From Lolium rigidum (Eukaryota; Streptophyta; Magnoliopsida; Poales; Poaceae), in assembly GCF_022539505.1 (NCBI RefSeq), contig NC_061510.1, positions 397,960,249 to 398,024,248 on the forward strand: a stretch of 64,000 nt of DNA, in the 5' to 3' direction. Below the pieces are notes generated by a model, which was given only the letters and a program-made list of their open reading frames with translations, was not told where the DNA came from and searched no databases. A program made the translations under genes and the position numbers. Of the stretch, positions 35,478 through 46,188 are shown piece after piece. Position 1 is the first letter of the stretch. Each line of letters starts with the position of its first letter.

Positions 35478-36115
35478 TGTGGGCATTACCCTTCGGGTAA
35501 CTAGTATTACGCTACCTCATACGGCCCAACCAGGGGCCCATGAAGATCATCCACCGACCAAGGTGGACCGTTATGTCGGTTCCAAAGAAGGATTCTTGAC
35601 GAACAAGGCAAGAAGACGAAGAGACAAGGAAAGTTTAGATGTAGAACTCTTTGTAACACAGTCAAACCCGGACAGAACTCTCTAGACCTGGCCTGCAATA
35701 TAAGGGCCAGAAGATGGTCTGCCGAGGGACACACAATCACCGTAGCCATAATCACCGCAAGTCTAGAGCTAGGTCATTAGAAATCTTAGCCTCTCGACGA
35801 GATCATAGTCAGAGCCTTCGGCTACCCCATTGTAACCCGATAATTTCGATAATCAAGATCAGACAAGCCGGAAGTAAGGGTTTTACCTCATCGAGGGCCC
35901 CGAACCTGGGTAAATCTCTCTCTCCCTGTTTGTTTGGTATCCGATGTCTCGTGTCAGTCTGCAGGATTCCGTCAACCCTAAGCCCCAAAAGGTGGGCATT
36001 GCCGAGGAGCACCCTCGTCAATTGGTGCCGTCTGTGGGAATCGAACCCACGACCACGGGATTCCGTCAACCCTAAGCCCCCAAAAGGTGGGCATTGCCGA
36101 AGAGCACCCTCGTCA
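35478..36115 (+). repeat. 5' LTR of gypsy element E with duplicated end
   Basis: TG at 35478. The canonical CACCCTCGTCA end occurs twice, at 36010-36020 and 36105-36115, because a 94-bp segment is tandemly duplicated. Without the duplication the LTR would be about 543 bp. Confidence 0.75.
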
Positions 36116-36151
36116 ATTGGCGCCGTCTGTGGGAAACATGTCGGTACAAGG
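35964..36151. repeat. 94-bp tandem duplication over LTR end and PBS
   Basis: GGATTCCGTCAACCCTAAGC begins at 35964 and 36058. Each copy includes the LTR end and a PBS. The first PBS reads TTGGTGCCGTCTGTGGGA and the second TTGGCGCCGTCTGTGGGA; only the second keeps the TGGCGCC consensus. The second unit is complete only to about the gag start. Confidence 0.85.
36118..36134 (+). other. Primer-binding site of gypsy element E
   Basis: TGGCGCCGTCTGTGGGA two bases after the LTR end. It has the TGGCGCC start of the grass gypsy sites but differs from those of elements A and D/F. Confidence 0.8.
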
Positions 36152-36789
36152 CATGACATCAGCAGCTCCGGTCACATCAGCAGCGTTCGTGCTGGCTTCA
36201 CCAACACCTTCAAGTCCAAGAAACTCAGTTCGTTGCGGTTCCTTCGAGTTCACACCACGCACTGAGGCCTCGCGTCCAATCTCTTCGGAGTTACGCGGCA
36301 GTATGGATGCAACCTTAGGTGGTGTCCACTTCATCATCGATTCCATAGGATTTCTTCGACTTCCCAGTTCAAACGCGTCAAGCCTAAGGACTTCGATTCC
36401 AGAAAACATTGTTCTACCAACAACTTCGGTAGTCTTGCCTGGGAATAGCAGCGAGAGCAGCCGAAGTCGCTTTGGTAGCAGAGAGGAGCAACGAAAGAGG
36501 CGAAGGGATCTACGCCGTGAAGAAGAAGAACGAGCCGCAAGTCGCCTTCGTCGGTGTGAAAGAGGATGCTATAACACGCAATCAAGCAAAAACCGCCTCC
36601 GCACACCTTATTTTATCAGCCACGGAACAACTTGACGCGCCATGTTATTTGCACTCTTATATCGACCCAAAGGATAACATCGAGAAGGCCACTCATTTAC
36701 TAAAAAACTGTCGGCAGTTCCTCGACATTCAGAAGTCCTGCGACGAGCTAAGGTCCGTGTCAGAGGCAAAAGCCCGTTCGGCAGAATAA
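36138..36789 (+). pseudogene. Gypsy E gag remnant, core deleted
   Basis: The Met at 36138 (MSVQGMTSAAPVTSAAF) starts 4 bp after the PBS. A frame change near 36480 leads to DAPCYLHSYIDPKDNIEKAT and LKNCRQFLDIQKSC, the end of a Tat-type gag. The Retrotrans_gag core that should lie between is absent, a large internal deletion. Stop at 36789. Confidence 0.65.
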
Positions 36790-36799
36790 AGGGCATTAG

Positions 36800-37440
36800 C
36801 TTACAGTTACCCGAAGCAGCATCAATATTTGCTAGAAGCAGATATCTACATACCAATCGAAGTTTACCCTGCGTCTCAAGGGCAAGTCAATATGATTCAT
36901 AAGACTAGCTTTTCGAAGAGAGAAGCCAACAAGTTTTCGCGAGAAATAAAATTCGCAGAAGTGGCTATGGCAGAAGTACCCAATTATATCAACTGGTCGG
37001 ATCAAAACATCCTGTTCAGCAGAGCAGATCACCCGATAGCCGTTCCAAGGCCCGTTCACGCCACCTTAGTTCTTGAAGCATAGACTGGAGGATACAACAT
37101 GAGCAAGGTGTTCATGGACGGAGGAAGTCGTAGGAACCTTTTATTTGCAAAATGGGATTAACGGTCGATATGCTAAAAGAATCTGATACAAGCTTCCATG
37201 GCATCATCCCAACCCGACCCGCTTATCCCCTTGGCAAAATTTCATTGGATGTAGTCTTCGGCACACCTAGCAATTTCAGGAAGGAGAAACTTGAGTTCGA
37301 GGTGGTCGATTGGGAATCACAGTACAACGCCATCCTCGGCAGGCCAGCGTTTGCGAAATTCATGGCGGTACCTCATTACGCGTACTTGAAGTTGAAGGTG
37401 CCAGGCAATAATGGGACATCAATAACTGTTCACGGGAGTT
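36800..37440 (+). pseudogene. Gypsy E protease region
   Basis: Segments INWSDQNILFSRADHPIAVP, then VFMDGGSRRNLL around 37110-37145, and PLGKISLDVVFGTPSNFRKE plus YNAILGRPAFAKFMAVPHYA (37220-37385). This is the retropepsin-like pattern of Tat gypsy pol. The Gly-Ser after DGG survives, but stops at 37081 and a frameshift near 37150 break it. Confidence 0.7.
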
Positions 37441-37785
37441 TTCTCATTTTGATAACTGCGATAGGGATTTCAAGAAGATCGCTTCAAAGTTTGGAGTCAG
37501 GGAAGAACTTAATGCACTCGACGTTGTCACTGATCATACACAGCCACCTATTGATAATCGGAACGCAAAATCTGATGAATTTGACGTTGCCAAGGAAGCC
37601 AAGAAGCATCAAGTGCATATATCCCTCTGATCCGAAGAAAACGGTAACCACATCGGCAGATCTTGCTGCCGCATAGGAAATCACGCTCATCGAGTTCCTC
37701 CGTGAGCGCTGGGAAATATTTGCATGAGAACCATCAGACATGCCAGGTATTCCTAGGGACTCGCTGAGCACGCCCTAAATGTTGA

Positions 37786-38600
37786 CCCCAAAGCTAAACC
37801 TGTACAACAGACATTACGTCGTTTCTCAGAACCAAAAAGAAAAGCTATTGGCGAAGAAGTTAATCAGCTCCGCAAGGCTGGTTTTATTCGGGAGCTCAAG
37901 GAAGCCGAATGGGTAGCTAACCCAGTCATGGTGCCAAAGAAAGATACGACAGGTCTTCGTATGTGTATCGATTACACAAGCCTTAATAAGCATTGCCCAA
38001 AGGATTATTTTTCGTTGCCTCACATCGATCAAATAGTCGACTCCACAGAAGGCTGCGATCATCGCACCTTTCTCGATGCTTACTCAAGATATAATCAGAT
38101 CAAGCTCAAAAAAGAAGACCAAGAGTTAACTGCATTCATAAGTCCGCATGGCGTTTACTCTTACAATGTCATGACATTTGGATTGAAAAACGCAGGTGCA
38201 ACCTATAAGCGGTGCATGCAAGCCTGCGTTGGAGAGCAAATTGGCCAAAATATTGAGGTTTACATGGACGACATCGTCATCAAAACCAGAAACGCGGCTA
38301 CCCTCATCGATGATTTGAGAGAAACCTTCGACAACCTCGACAGATACAAAATCAAGTTGAATCCGAAGAAATGCTTCTTCGGGGTACCAGGAGGCCAAGT
38401 ACTCGGGTACTTCATTTTAGCAAGAGGGATATAAGCTAACCCTTTGAAAATCAAAGCTGTTATTGACATGGAACCGCCCAAGAGTCTACAGCAGGTGCAG
38501 CAATTGGCAGCACTTAGTAGATTTATTGCAAAACTAGAGAAAAGGCCTTACCAATTTACCAGCTGATGAAGAAATCTGAGAAGTTCGAGTGGACAGCAGA
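37786..38600 (+). pseudogene. Gypsy E reverse transcriptase
   Basis: Copies element RNA into DNA in active relatives. NPVMVPKKDTTGLRMCIDYT, RTFLDAYSRYNQIKLKKEDQ, AFISPHGVYSYNVMTFGLKN and the catalytic YMDD (38261-38272) are intact in one 168-codon stretch from 37928 to 38431. GGQVLGYFILARGI then ends in a stop at 38432, and the thumb region continues with further stops. The longest intact domain of the element. Confidence 0.88.
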
Positions 38601-38759
38601 GGCATAGGATGCTTTTGACAACTTAAAGAAAGTCCTGTCGACCTCTTCAGTCCTCGTGACTCCATAGGACAAGGAGCCAATGCTACTCTATATAGCTGCA
38701 ACCGTACAAGTTATCAACACTGTGCTTGTCGTCGAACGCGCAGAGGAAGGGAAAGTCCA

Positions 38760-39537
38760 TGGTGTGCAATGTCCCGTTTACTACCTTAGCGAGGTACTTA
38801 CACCGGCGAAACAGTGATATCCTCATCACCAGAAGTTGGCATATGTTGTATGGAGGACAGCGCGCAAATTACGGCATTACTTCGCAGAGCATCCGATCAT
38901 CCTCGTCACCAAAGCCCCATTGAAGAACATACTTACCAACCCAGAGGCTATAGGCAGAGTATCTCAATGGGCTATCGAGTTAGCACCGCATGATATTTCT
39001 TATGTTAACCGAACAACAATCAAATCCCAGGTCCTTACCGATTTCTTGGTTGATTGGATCCAGTCACAAATCCCGGTAGCACCCGACATGTCAGGGTCTT
39101 GGAAGATGTATTTCGACGGATCTAAGCGAAGCACAGGTGCAGGGGCCGGAGTAGTGCTAATCTCGCCGCAAGGAGACAAAATGAGATAAGTTATAGGGAT
39201 GAATTTTTCGTTGCCAACAAATAATGAAGCAGAATACGAAGCACTATTACACGGGATGCGTATGGCCAAAGCATGTGGAGCCACTCGTCTGGATATCTAT
39301 GGAGATTCAAATCGTGTGGTTCAGCAGTCGATAAATTTATGCGACGCTACCAGCAAAAACATGATTGCTTATCATCAGTTATCAATCGAAGGAAGCCAAG
39401 TTTGAAGGCTGCAAGCTAAAACACATCGGCAGAGCCAGCAACGAGGAAGCTGACGCTTTGGCTAATATAGGCTCCACATGCTCCTCTATTCCAGATGGAG
39501 TCTTCTATGAAGTAATTACTCAAAGTTCCATTAAATA
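38760..39537 (+). pseudogene. Gypsy E RNase H region
   Basis: RKLRHYFAEHPIILVTKAPL (about 38862) is the connection. WKMYFDGSKRSTGAG, NNEAEYEALLHGMRMA and IYGDSNRVVQQS carry the first Asp, the Glu and the second Asp of an RNase H active site (39100-39330). An in-frame stop at 39187 and shifts near 39400 break it. Confidence 0.8.
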
Positions 39538-39659
39538 AAAAACTTCGGCACCTCCAGAAGTGTCGGCTACTGACTCGCGGGCTATGCTCCAGGAAGCTGC
39601 CAAAGATATCACTGATAAATCTAAAAAGTAAGTTCTTCTTCTCGATCCTTTATGGACCG

Positions 39660-40914
39660 AACCTTTTCTAGCGTATTTGATGGAACAACGATTACCAGAT
39701 GATTCGACGGAAGCTAAACGCATCATGCATCGATCTAAGGCCTTTGTCATAGTGGATGGTGACCTTTATAAGAGAAGCATCTCCGGCATCTTCCAACGGT
39801 GTATCGCCATCGATGATGGAAAAGCTCTGTTGCGAGAAATACACGAAGGAACTTGTGGTCATCATGCAAGCAGCAGTAGGGCACTTGTGGCCAAAGCTTT
39901 CAGAGCTAGGTTTTATTGGCCGACAGCAGCAGCCGATGTAAGAGACTTAGTTTGGAAGTGTGACCCTTGTCAACGTTTTGCGCCAAAACCACATGCACCT
40001 ACCACGGATCTAATGACAATACCTTTGGCCTAGCCCTTTGCACAATGGGGGCTTGATCAAGTTGGTCCACTGCCGAGATCATCGCCTGGTGGTCATACTC
40101 ATCTATTGGTAGCAGTTGATAAATTCACCAAATGGATCGAGGCCATACCAGTCACTAATCAGATAGGCAAAACTGCTGTCAAATTCTTCAAAGGAATAAC
40201 TTGTCGTTTTGGTGTGCCTCATAGCATCATTACAGACAATGGAACTAATTTTGATTCTAAGGAATTCCATCACTTCTGCGACAACAATGGTATCCGGCTC
40301 AAATTTGCCTCGGTTGCGCATCTCAGACCAACAGACAAGAAGAAATGATCAATGGCCTAATATGCGATGGCATTAAAAAACGCCTTACGGGTGCAGCCAG
40401 AGCTTGGGTCGAAGAGTTACCTTCAGTACTCTGGAGTTTACGGACTACACCAAATAGGTCAACGCAATATACTCTATTCTTCCTTGTTTATGGAGCCGAA
40501 GCAGTTCTGCCAGCCGACGTTCGCTTTGAAGCACCTCGGGTGGCTGCATATACAGAGGCAACCTCTGTTCACGCACTACAAGATGTTGTGGATCTTATTG
40601 ACGAGGCTCGAGACATCGCCTTAGCCGGAACAACAGTATACCAGCAGGCAATACGGAATTACCACAGTCGAAGAGTTCGCACTCGAAGCTTTAGTGTTGG
40701 CGATCTAGTACTGCGGTTGAAGCAAGAAAGATCCTTGAAACTTGAATCTCCATGGGAAGGACCGTTCATCATCACTGAAGTCATACCAGGAGGAGCTTAT
40801 CGCCTCAAGAATCCTACTTCGGAAAAAGATGTTGGAAACCCATGGAAACGTTGCACACTTGCGACGATTTTATGCATAGAACTCGATATTTTTCTTTATT
40901 ACATGGAGCCTTCT
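39660..40914 (+). pseudogene. Gypsy E integrase
   Basis: Inserts the cDNA in active relatives. Zinc-binding part: EIHEGTCGHHASSSRALVAK ... WKCDPCQRF (39838-39985). Core: WGLDQVGPLP (first Asp), LVAVDKFTKWIEAIPV, FGVPHSIITDNGTNF (second Asp). The third acidic residue lies in TNRQEEMINGLI just after a frameshift (about 40330-40360). C-terminus: LPSVLWSLRTTPNRSTQYT, LVYGAEAVLPADVRFEA, LESPWEGPFIITEVIPGGAY. One stop at 40032 and one frameshift near 40335 inactivate it. Confidence 0.87.
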
Positions 40915-40917
40915 TAG

Positions 40918-41580
40918 CATGTTACATATTATGAATAAAACTTCTGGTTCAGCTTACATTGTTATCTCTTCACTCGAACAAATGTTCGGGCTTCTTTTAT
41001 CGACTACTACTCCCATCGGGAGCTTCGGCTAAATTACGCGTCATAAGCCTACCCGGCGATACTCGGGGGCTGCAAAGAATTATTACAGTATTGATAATTA
41101 ATTAATACTCCCACCGAGAGCTATGGTTATCGATGTATTGTGGTTTTTTCCGGGAATACTCGGAAACCATAAGTGTTTATCAAAATAATAAATTCCATCC
41201 AAGCCTCAAATAAATTTACGAGTGCTACAATTGATGGAAACAATACAACTTACAAAAGGCTCATATTGGTGCACCGTGTTACGAAGCCAAATGAAAAAGC
41301 GCCTAAATCCCTCATTTATTCGAAGGGTGTCTCTCTTACAAAACATACAAAGCGACTCTGCAAAACTTGCGATTACAACGGGGTCGTCAAGTGAGCAAAC
41401 TGACTTGATCACTTGCTTTCGACAAAATATTCCAGCTAGACTTACAGTTTAACAATTCATAATGATGTTTAAAAAGAACATCAAATAGATACAGTATTAC
41501 TCCCTGCAACGCAAGGTTATCATAAAAGGGAGAAGTTCCTTACAAAACTTTACTATGTACAAGAATACTTAAAATTTATA
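40918..41580 (+). other. Gypsy E 3' non-coding region
   Basis: No coding frame. Has TACTCCCATCGGGAGCTTCGG (about 41009) and ATACTCGGGGGCTGCAAAG (about 41058), like the motifs repeated in elements B and C. No LTR follows. Confidence 0.6.
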
Positions 41581-41589
41581 TCATGGCAA

Positions 41590-42235
41590 GGTCCCTTGAT
41601 CTTCCTGATTCTTCAAATTTATATCCGTTTTGCGGGATCGGATGAAGGCATCGTTCCATCGTTGTTTCCCCTCTTGAGGGCGTCGTCTTGAAGCTAGTGA
41701 TCCTCTTCGCGCGCCTCGGCAGGCTAGACACACATGGCATCTAGGTTGGTAGGAGGTCAACCGGAGATGTGGGTGTTCCGGGTGGTGAGGCAATGACAAT
41801 GGTGTTGAGCAAAGTTTGGTCGCGGCAAGACTTTGTTAGTCGGCTTTGTTCCGGCGTGTCCGAGTGTCTTCGTGTTGGTCTTCTCTTGCTGTGAAGTCGA
41901 AGCTGCCTTTGGGCGGTGTACGATGACCTTCGATGGGCGGTCCGGCGGTGAAGGTCTTGTTCGGTGCAGGTCTTGCGCATCTCCTCTTCGGAGCTCATCT
42001 TCAGAATCGGAGGTGCCGGCCCCTTCTCGAGGAGCCATCTGTTTGGCATAGGCCAACTTAAGCTTCCCATTTGTGTAGCTTGTGTGGCTTGGTGTGACCC
42101 TGGCGGTAGCGACGTGGTGGTTGTAAGTGTGGGCTTAGCCCTGTTGTTATAGGTTTTTGCCCGGTTTTCTCCTAAAAACTGGGCACCTTCTGCTTAATTA
42201 ATGGATGAGGCAAAGTTTTTACCTCTCTTTAAAAA
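41590..42235 (+). mobile_element. LINE 3'-end fragment
   Basis: Ends with GCCCGGTTTTCTCCTAAAAA, CTGGGCACC, TTAATTAATGGATGAGGCAA and CTCTCTTTAAAAAAAT, the 3' untranslated end and short A-rich tail typical of grass LINEs as I recall them. The upstream part has no clear ORF on the plus strand. 5' limit approximate; no target duplication identified. Confidence 0.55.
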
Positions 42236-42239
42236 AATA

Positions 42240-42385
42240 AAAATGTTTTTTCATATAAGATTTATACTACAAAATTTCTATAGACAAATCCTATGAATCA
42301 GATAACTTGTATAGGAAAATTTCTGATAAAATCCAAATCATACATAATTGTTTTGCAAATTCTACGAATTAAAGGAGGCCTAAGA
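42240..42385. mobile_element. Half of a Tourist/Harbinger-type MITE
   Basis: AT-rich stretch with AATCCTATGAATCAG, TATAGGAAAATTTC and ending AATTAAAGGAGGCCTAAG, which resembles the right terminus of the grass MITE with ...CAAAGGAGGCC ends. The matching left terminus is not seen. Confidence 0.4.
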
Positions 42386-42616
42386 AATGAAAATCCCCTA
42401 AAATGTCTAAGACCAAAATACCTATGATCTATTTTTGAGACCTTGAGCATTCTACATCACCTGACATCTCATAAATTCATCCGCACTAAATCACCCAAAG
42501 TTCGAGATAATTACACAGTATTTGCTCCTAATGAAGAAGTTCATCAGCACAATACGAGTATGTAGATACCGGAGATATGCTGTACTACTACGCGGAAGTA
42601 AATCCGAACGGAGCAG

Positions 42617-42624
42617 TATATAAA
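42617..42624 (+). promoter_or_regulatory. Candidate TATA box of the MIR167 gene
   Basis: TATATAAA in GAGCAGTATATAAACAAATT, about 870 bp upstream of the miR167 sequence and followed by a CT-rich leader (from 42660) as in many plant Pol II 5' leaders. An intron between the start and the hairpin is possible. The transcription start is inferred, not seen. Confidence 0.5.
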
Positions 42625-43484
42625 CAAATTCAGCCAAGCGGTACGGCCGGGCTGGGTTTGTCTTGCTCATGAGCTCTCTCCGGCCTCTTCTTCCTGCATC
42701 TAGCTAGCTACCTGACCCTGTCCATCCATCATGCAACATGCAAGCATCAGATTGACTCGACGCGACGGGACGCGAGATCTTTTTTTTCCCTAGCTCCTCT
42801 TTTTCCTGCCCCCTCTTCTGCACCCACCCCCTCCTGTCCTGACATCTCTGCGGCAGCGGTGGCTGTCTAGGTCCCCTGAGCTAGCTACTTAGTAGGCTCT
42901 AGAACCCTAGTCCCTCTAGGCCTCTCCCCCTACACCGCTAGCTCCCTTGGCCTGTTCTGCCATCTCTCTAATCTCTCTCTACTTTACTGCCCACTCAACC
43001 ACTATTCTGAACAGCTGATGAGAGTTGCAGTATTGTTTACATCTCTGGTTGGATCTCTGGATCTCATTCATCTTCCCCACCACCACACCACACAAGCCAT
43101 GGCCCTTCCATCTATAAATCTTGCTCCTTGCCTTCTTCCTTCTCTATGCTTCTTCCTTCCCTTCTCCCACCCCTTGATTCTTGATGAGATGAGATCCTAC
43201 ACCATTGCAGCGTGGTTTCTCATCCTTCCTCAGTTCTTTCCGAATCTCATCCCAGGCTAATTGCTCCGTGTCATGTAGGGCAATCTCCATGGGAACACAC
43301 CTTGCAGCAGCTAGCTTAGCTTCTTTCCCTCGTCTGTTCTTGGCTAGCCTCTCATGGTTTTCTTGCCCCTCTTCTTGCCTTTAAAGATTATCTCTTCTAG
43401 TTTTGGTCACTCGCTGTGATTGCCCCTATCCCTCATATTTTATGCGATCTTGATCTTGGGAGATCGGCTGCCCGAGGGAACGAG

Positions 43485-43505
43485 TGAAGCTGCCAGCATG
43501 ATCTA
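43485..43505 (+). ncRNA. miR167: Mature miR167 (5' arm)
   Basis: Matches UGAAGCUGCCAGCAUGAUCU + A, the conserved plant miR167; the next base is G, so a 22-nt form is also encoded. Starts with U, as favoured by AGO1. Confidence 0.95.
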
Positions 43506-43563
43506 GCTCTGAGTGATCAACAAGCAGTATATACACATATGCGTATGTGGTCATCCCTTGCTA

Positions 43564-43586
43564 GGTCATGCTGCGGCAGCCTCACT
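43564..43586 (+). ncRNA. miR167*: miR167 star strand (3' arm)
   Basis: GGTCATGCTGCGGCAGCC followed by TCACT; complements the mature miRNA with a 2-nt bulge in the middle and gives 2-nt 3' overhangs, as expected for DCL1 processing. Confidence 0.88.
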
Positions 43587-43697
43587 TCTTCCTGCCGTTG
43601 GGTACAGCTGCTATATCTGGTGACCGATTCTACAATCTGCGCAGTGTTTTCATCAAAGGTATAATACATACGCCGTTCTTCCTCCGTTCTTGGAAGC

Positions 43698-43720
43698 CGA
43701 TCTCTCTCTCTCTCTCTCTC
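43698..43720. repeat. (CT)n microsatellite
   Basis: About eleven CT units in the probable MIR167 primary transcript downstream of the hairpin. Confidence 0.85.
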
Positions 43721-43730
43721 GTACGCATTG

Positions 43731-45640
43731 GTCACAGATGATCGTAAGGATGTTTGTTCCCAGGCTTTACTTCACAAGTAGTAACTGAAGAAGTAAGTAT
43801 ATGATTAACTGAAGAAGTAAGTATATGAATTATTTCCTTCACTGGTCAAGTTGTCAGGGAATTTAGTTGCTGTGCAGGTCTTCCATGGCTTCGTTTACCG
43901 TTTTGGTGGCCAACTTGCAACATATACTATTGAATACAACAAAATCATTGATTTGAAAGCTTCTAGTTGCCGATTTATACCTTCATTCATTTGCTCTTGT
44001 AGTTGAATCCAGACATGATAAATTGGTTTGTGATCTGCTTGCTGTAGTCACTAATCTCTAGCACTACTAAGCTCATGCTATTATTACTTGTCATTCAGAA
44101 GTAGGTACCAGTGTTCTTCGTCTCGTTATGTGCCTTGCCCTGTGCTCGAAGCCTTGGGTCCAGGGCTCCAGGTGGCGTTTCAGCTGCTATTTATCCTCTG
44201 AATCTGAAACATATTTTTTTGATAGTGTATGCTACTCTCGTTGAGGGGTATATTCGGTTGCTAGACACACATGTACCGTGTATCATCATGGTCAGCTGAA
44301 GAACTCTTTTGGTGTTTTTCAAGAAATGGATCCTTTTTTATTTTATTGAGTCATAGTTACTTCGTTCTAGATCAAATGTGAGAGTGGGATTTCAGGAACT
44401 GCCAAATGCAACTCTGAAATCATTCCACATATATGTGTGTGTTGAAGATCCTTTTGTTGCAGGTTAATTAAGGAGCATCGGTGTCATTTTCTCATTAATA
44501 GTCCCTTTCTACAGTCCCGTTTATAACGCTGTTGCTTTTATGGTAATTTAGATTCTTTTGGGAACTCTCTATTTGGGTCTCAAGCTAGTTCAGATTGGCA
44601 ACACTTGTCATAATTGTATGATGGCACGTACCTGAAATAATATGCTAGTGCAGCATCATCCGGATGTGTACTGAGTGTTGATTGGTGATTTGCTACATTA
44701 ATATGTATTTTCTTGAACTTCTGGTAATATGTAATTTGAATGATATAAAATCCCAATCATATGTAATTTTGAATAAGCATCACAAGCATAGTTTCTGTGT
44801 CACATGAACTACATAGCCATTGTGAAGTGACGATGTCATAACCATAGTGAAGTGACGGAATTTTATTCTCCTGAAATGTATAACACAACGGATGGATCAT
44901 CAAGCTAGCGTGTTAATTTACAGAGCTCTAGATTTGAGTTACAGTATCGCGTACAGGCAATTTGTGCTGTCACTTAGGTTTCACTGTTTGCCTGTTGTCC
45001 GTGCAAAATGCACAGACCTGCTGCTAATTGACCGTTGCTGCAGCTGCTATCCAAAAGCCTGTATGCATACACTGGTTAATAGCACACTACTCAGGGAGGG
45101 GTCTCTTCAATTTCAGTGTACTATACGAACCGGGGACAGATGCGGAGCTTGCTACATTTGAGGCCTTGCACACATACATAAATACTCCCTTCTGCCTCAC
45201 TTCTAAAGTTATGTCTGTCACATTTGGCTTCTTTATTCACTTTTAATCAATGTGAAAATTTGTTGTCCCTAATATTTCCCTTTTATTTATTTTTTTCTAG
45301 ATATGTCTTGGTTAAGATTTTAAGACTAAATCAATCCTGATATATAGGTATGATTACAATATAGTGACAAGTATTGAAAAATGCAAACATAGCCCAAGCT
45401 ATATGTAGTTTTTTAAAACTAAATTTTAAGGTTTGAACTCTAATAAAAATACCAAAAATGTAGATAATGATGTAATTTACCAACGTGTGAATTCTCAATT
45501 TGAAGCACTTGCACTCGGGCCACACAAAATGATAAGATCTGACAATGTTTGTAGGTTTGAAAAGTTGCACTGTTCACTAATTCAAATTCTCACTTTTGTG
45601 ATTTTTTGCATAGACTAGAATAAAGGTTATCTTGAGTTGA
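43731..45640. other. Region downstream of MIR167, no protein gene recognised
   Basis: AT-rich, low-repeat sequence with short frames only. May contain the 3' part of the MIR167 primary transcript; no poly(A) site can be chosen with confidence. A 24-bp duplication (ATTAACTGAAGAAGTAAGTATA-like, at about 43785 and 43804) is present. Confidence 0.4.
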
Positions 45641-46188
45641 GATTTTTCAGGCCGATAGATTGGGTCGAAATTTTGCTTGGTACAATGGGGAGATTGCAAC
45701 TTTGCAAGGCGACGCACTCCTCTCCCTCACTGCTATCAGTGAACACCGCCAACGCTTGGCATCGTTTAATCCGGCGATTTCTCCTTTGTCTGGCTAGTAA
45801 TGTGTGTCCAGGCTGGTAGAGTTATGCATGGTGGCGTCTTCAGTCACGTCCCCCCCACAGGGGACGCTCCAGGCACGACAGATACAACGAAAAGCGAGGT
45901 GAGGCGTGGCGAGACCGACGCGTCAGTGGCTCAAAAGCCTAAAATCTCGTCGCCTACCTTTGGTCGAGCGATGTTAATGGCGTCCTAGTTTTCCCAGGCG
46001 ACACAAGGACGCGTCTCGTCGTGCATGGCCGCTTGGCCGTCCGCACCGATGTTATTGCGTCCAACGACCCGCTGCCGCTTCGCCTATCGCCGCTGTACAT
46101 TAAGAGACATTGCGGTTCATCCCAATCTCTCGCCGTTCCCAAATCTTCTCCTCGCCGCTGCCAGATCTTTTCCTTGCCATTCCAACCA

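Larger units (their letters stand above)
35478..41580 (+). mobile_element. Ty3/gypsy element E (Tat-type, full pol order, no 3' LTR seen)
   Basis: The 5' LTR starts TGTGGGCATTACCCTTCGGG. The PBS is at 36118. Then gag, protease-like, RT, RNase H and integrase fragments follow in gypsy order to 40917, then 3' non-coding sequence with ACTCGGGGGCT motifs until about 41580, where LINE-like sequence begins. Many stops and frameshifts; not active. It inserted into, or recombined with, gypsy C at 35477. Confidence 0.8.
43455..43630 (+). ncRNA. MIR167: MIR167 precursor hairpin
   Basis: miR167 guides slicing of ARF6/ARF8 auxin response factor mRNAs in plants. The 5' arm holds the exact 21-nt miR167 at 43485-43505. 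The 3' arm holds the star at 43564-43586, pairing along its length except a 2-nt CG bulge and an A:C mismatch, and leaving 2-nt 3' overhangs. The stem extends outward: GGAACGAG before the miRNA pairs with CTTCTTCC after the star, and CGGCTGCCC with GGGTACAGCTG. The 57-nt loop has its own small hairpin, CACATATGCGTATGTG. Surrounding sequence is low in repeats, unlike the rest of the window. Likely functional. Confidence 0.93.

Noticed and set aside
43018..43260. 80-codon frame upstream of the miR167 hairpin that could be a miRNA-encoded peptide
   Set aside because: Composition follows the CT-rich leader, there is no homology I recognise, and upstream ATGs exist. Not supported as a gene.
45180..45420. 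Possible Stowaway MITE starting TACTCCCTTCTGCC
   Set aside because: No inverted terminus on the right and no matching interior.
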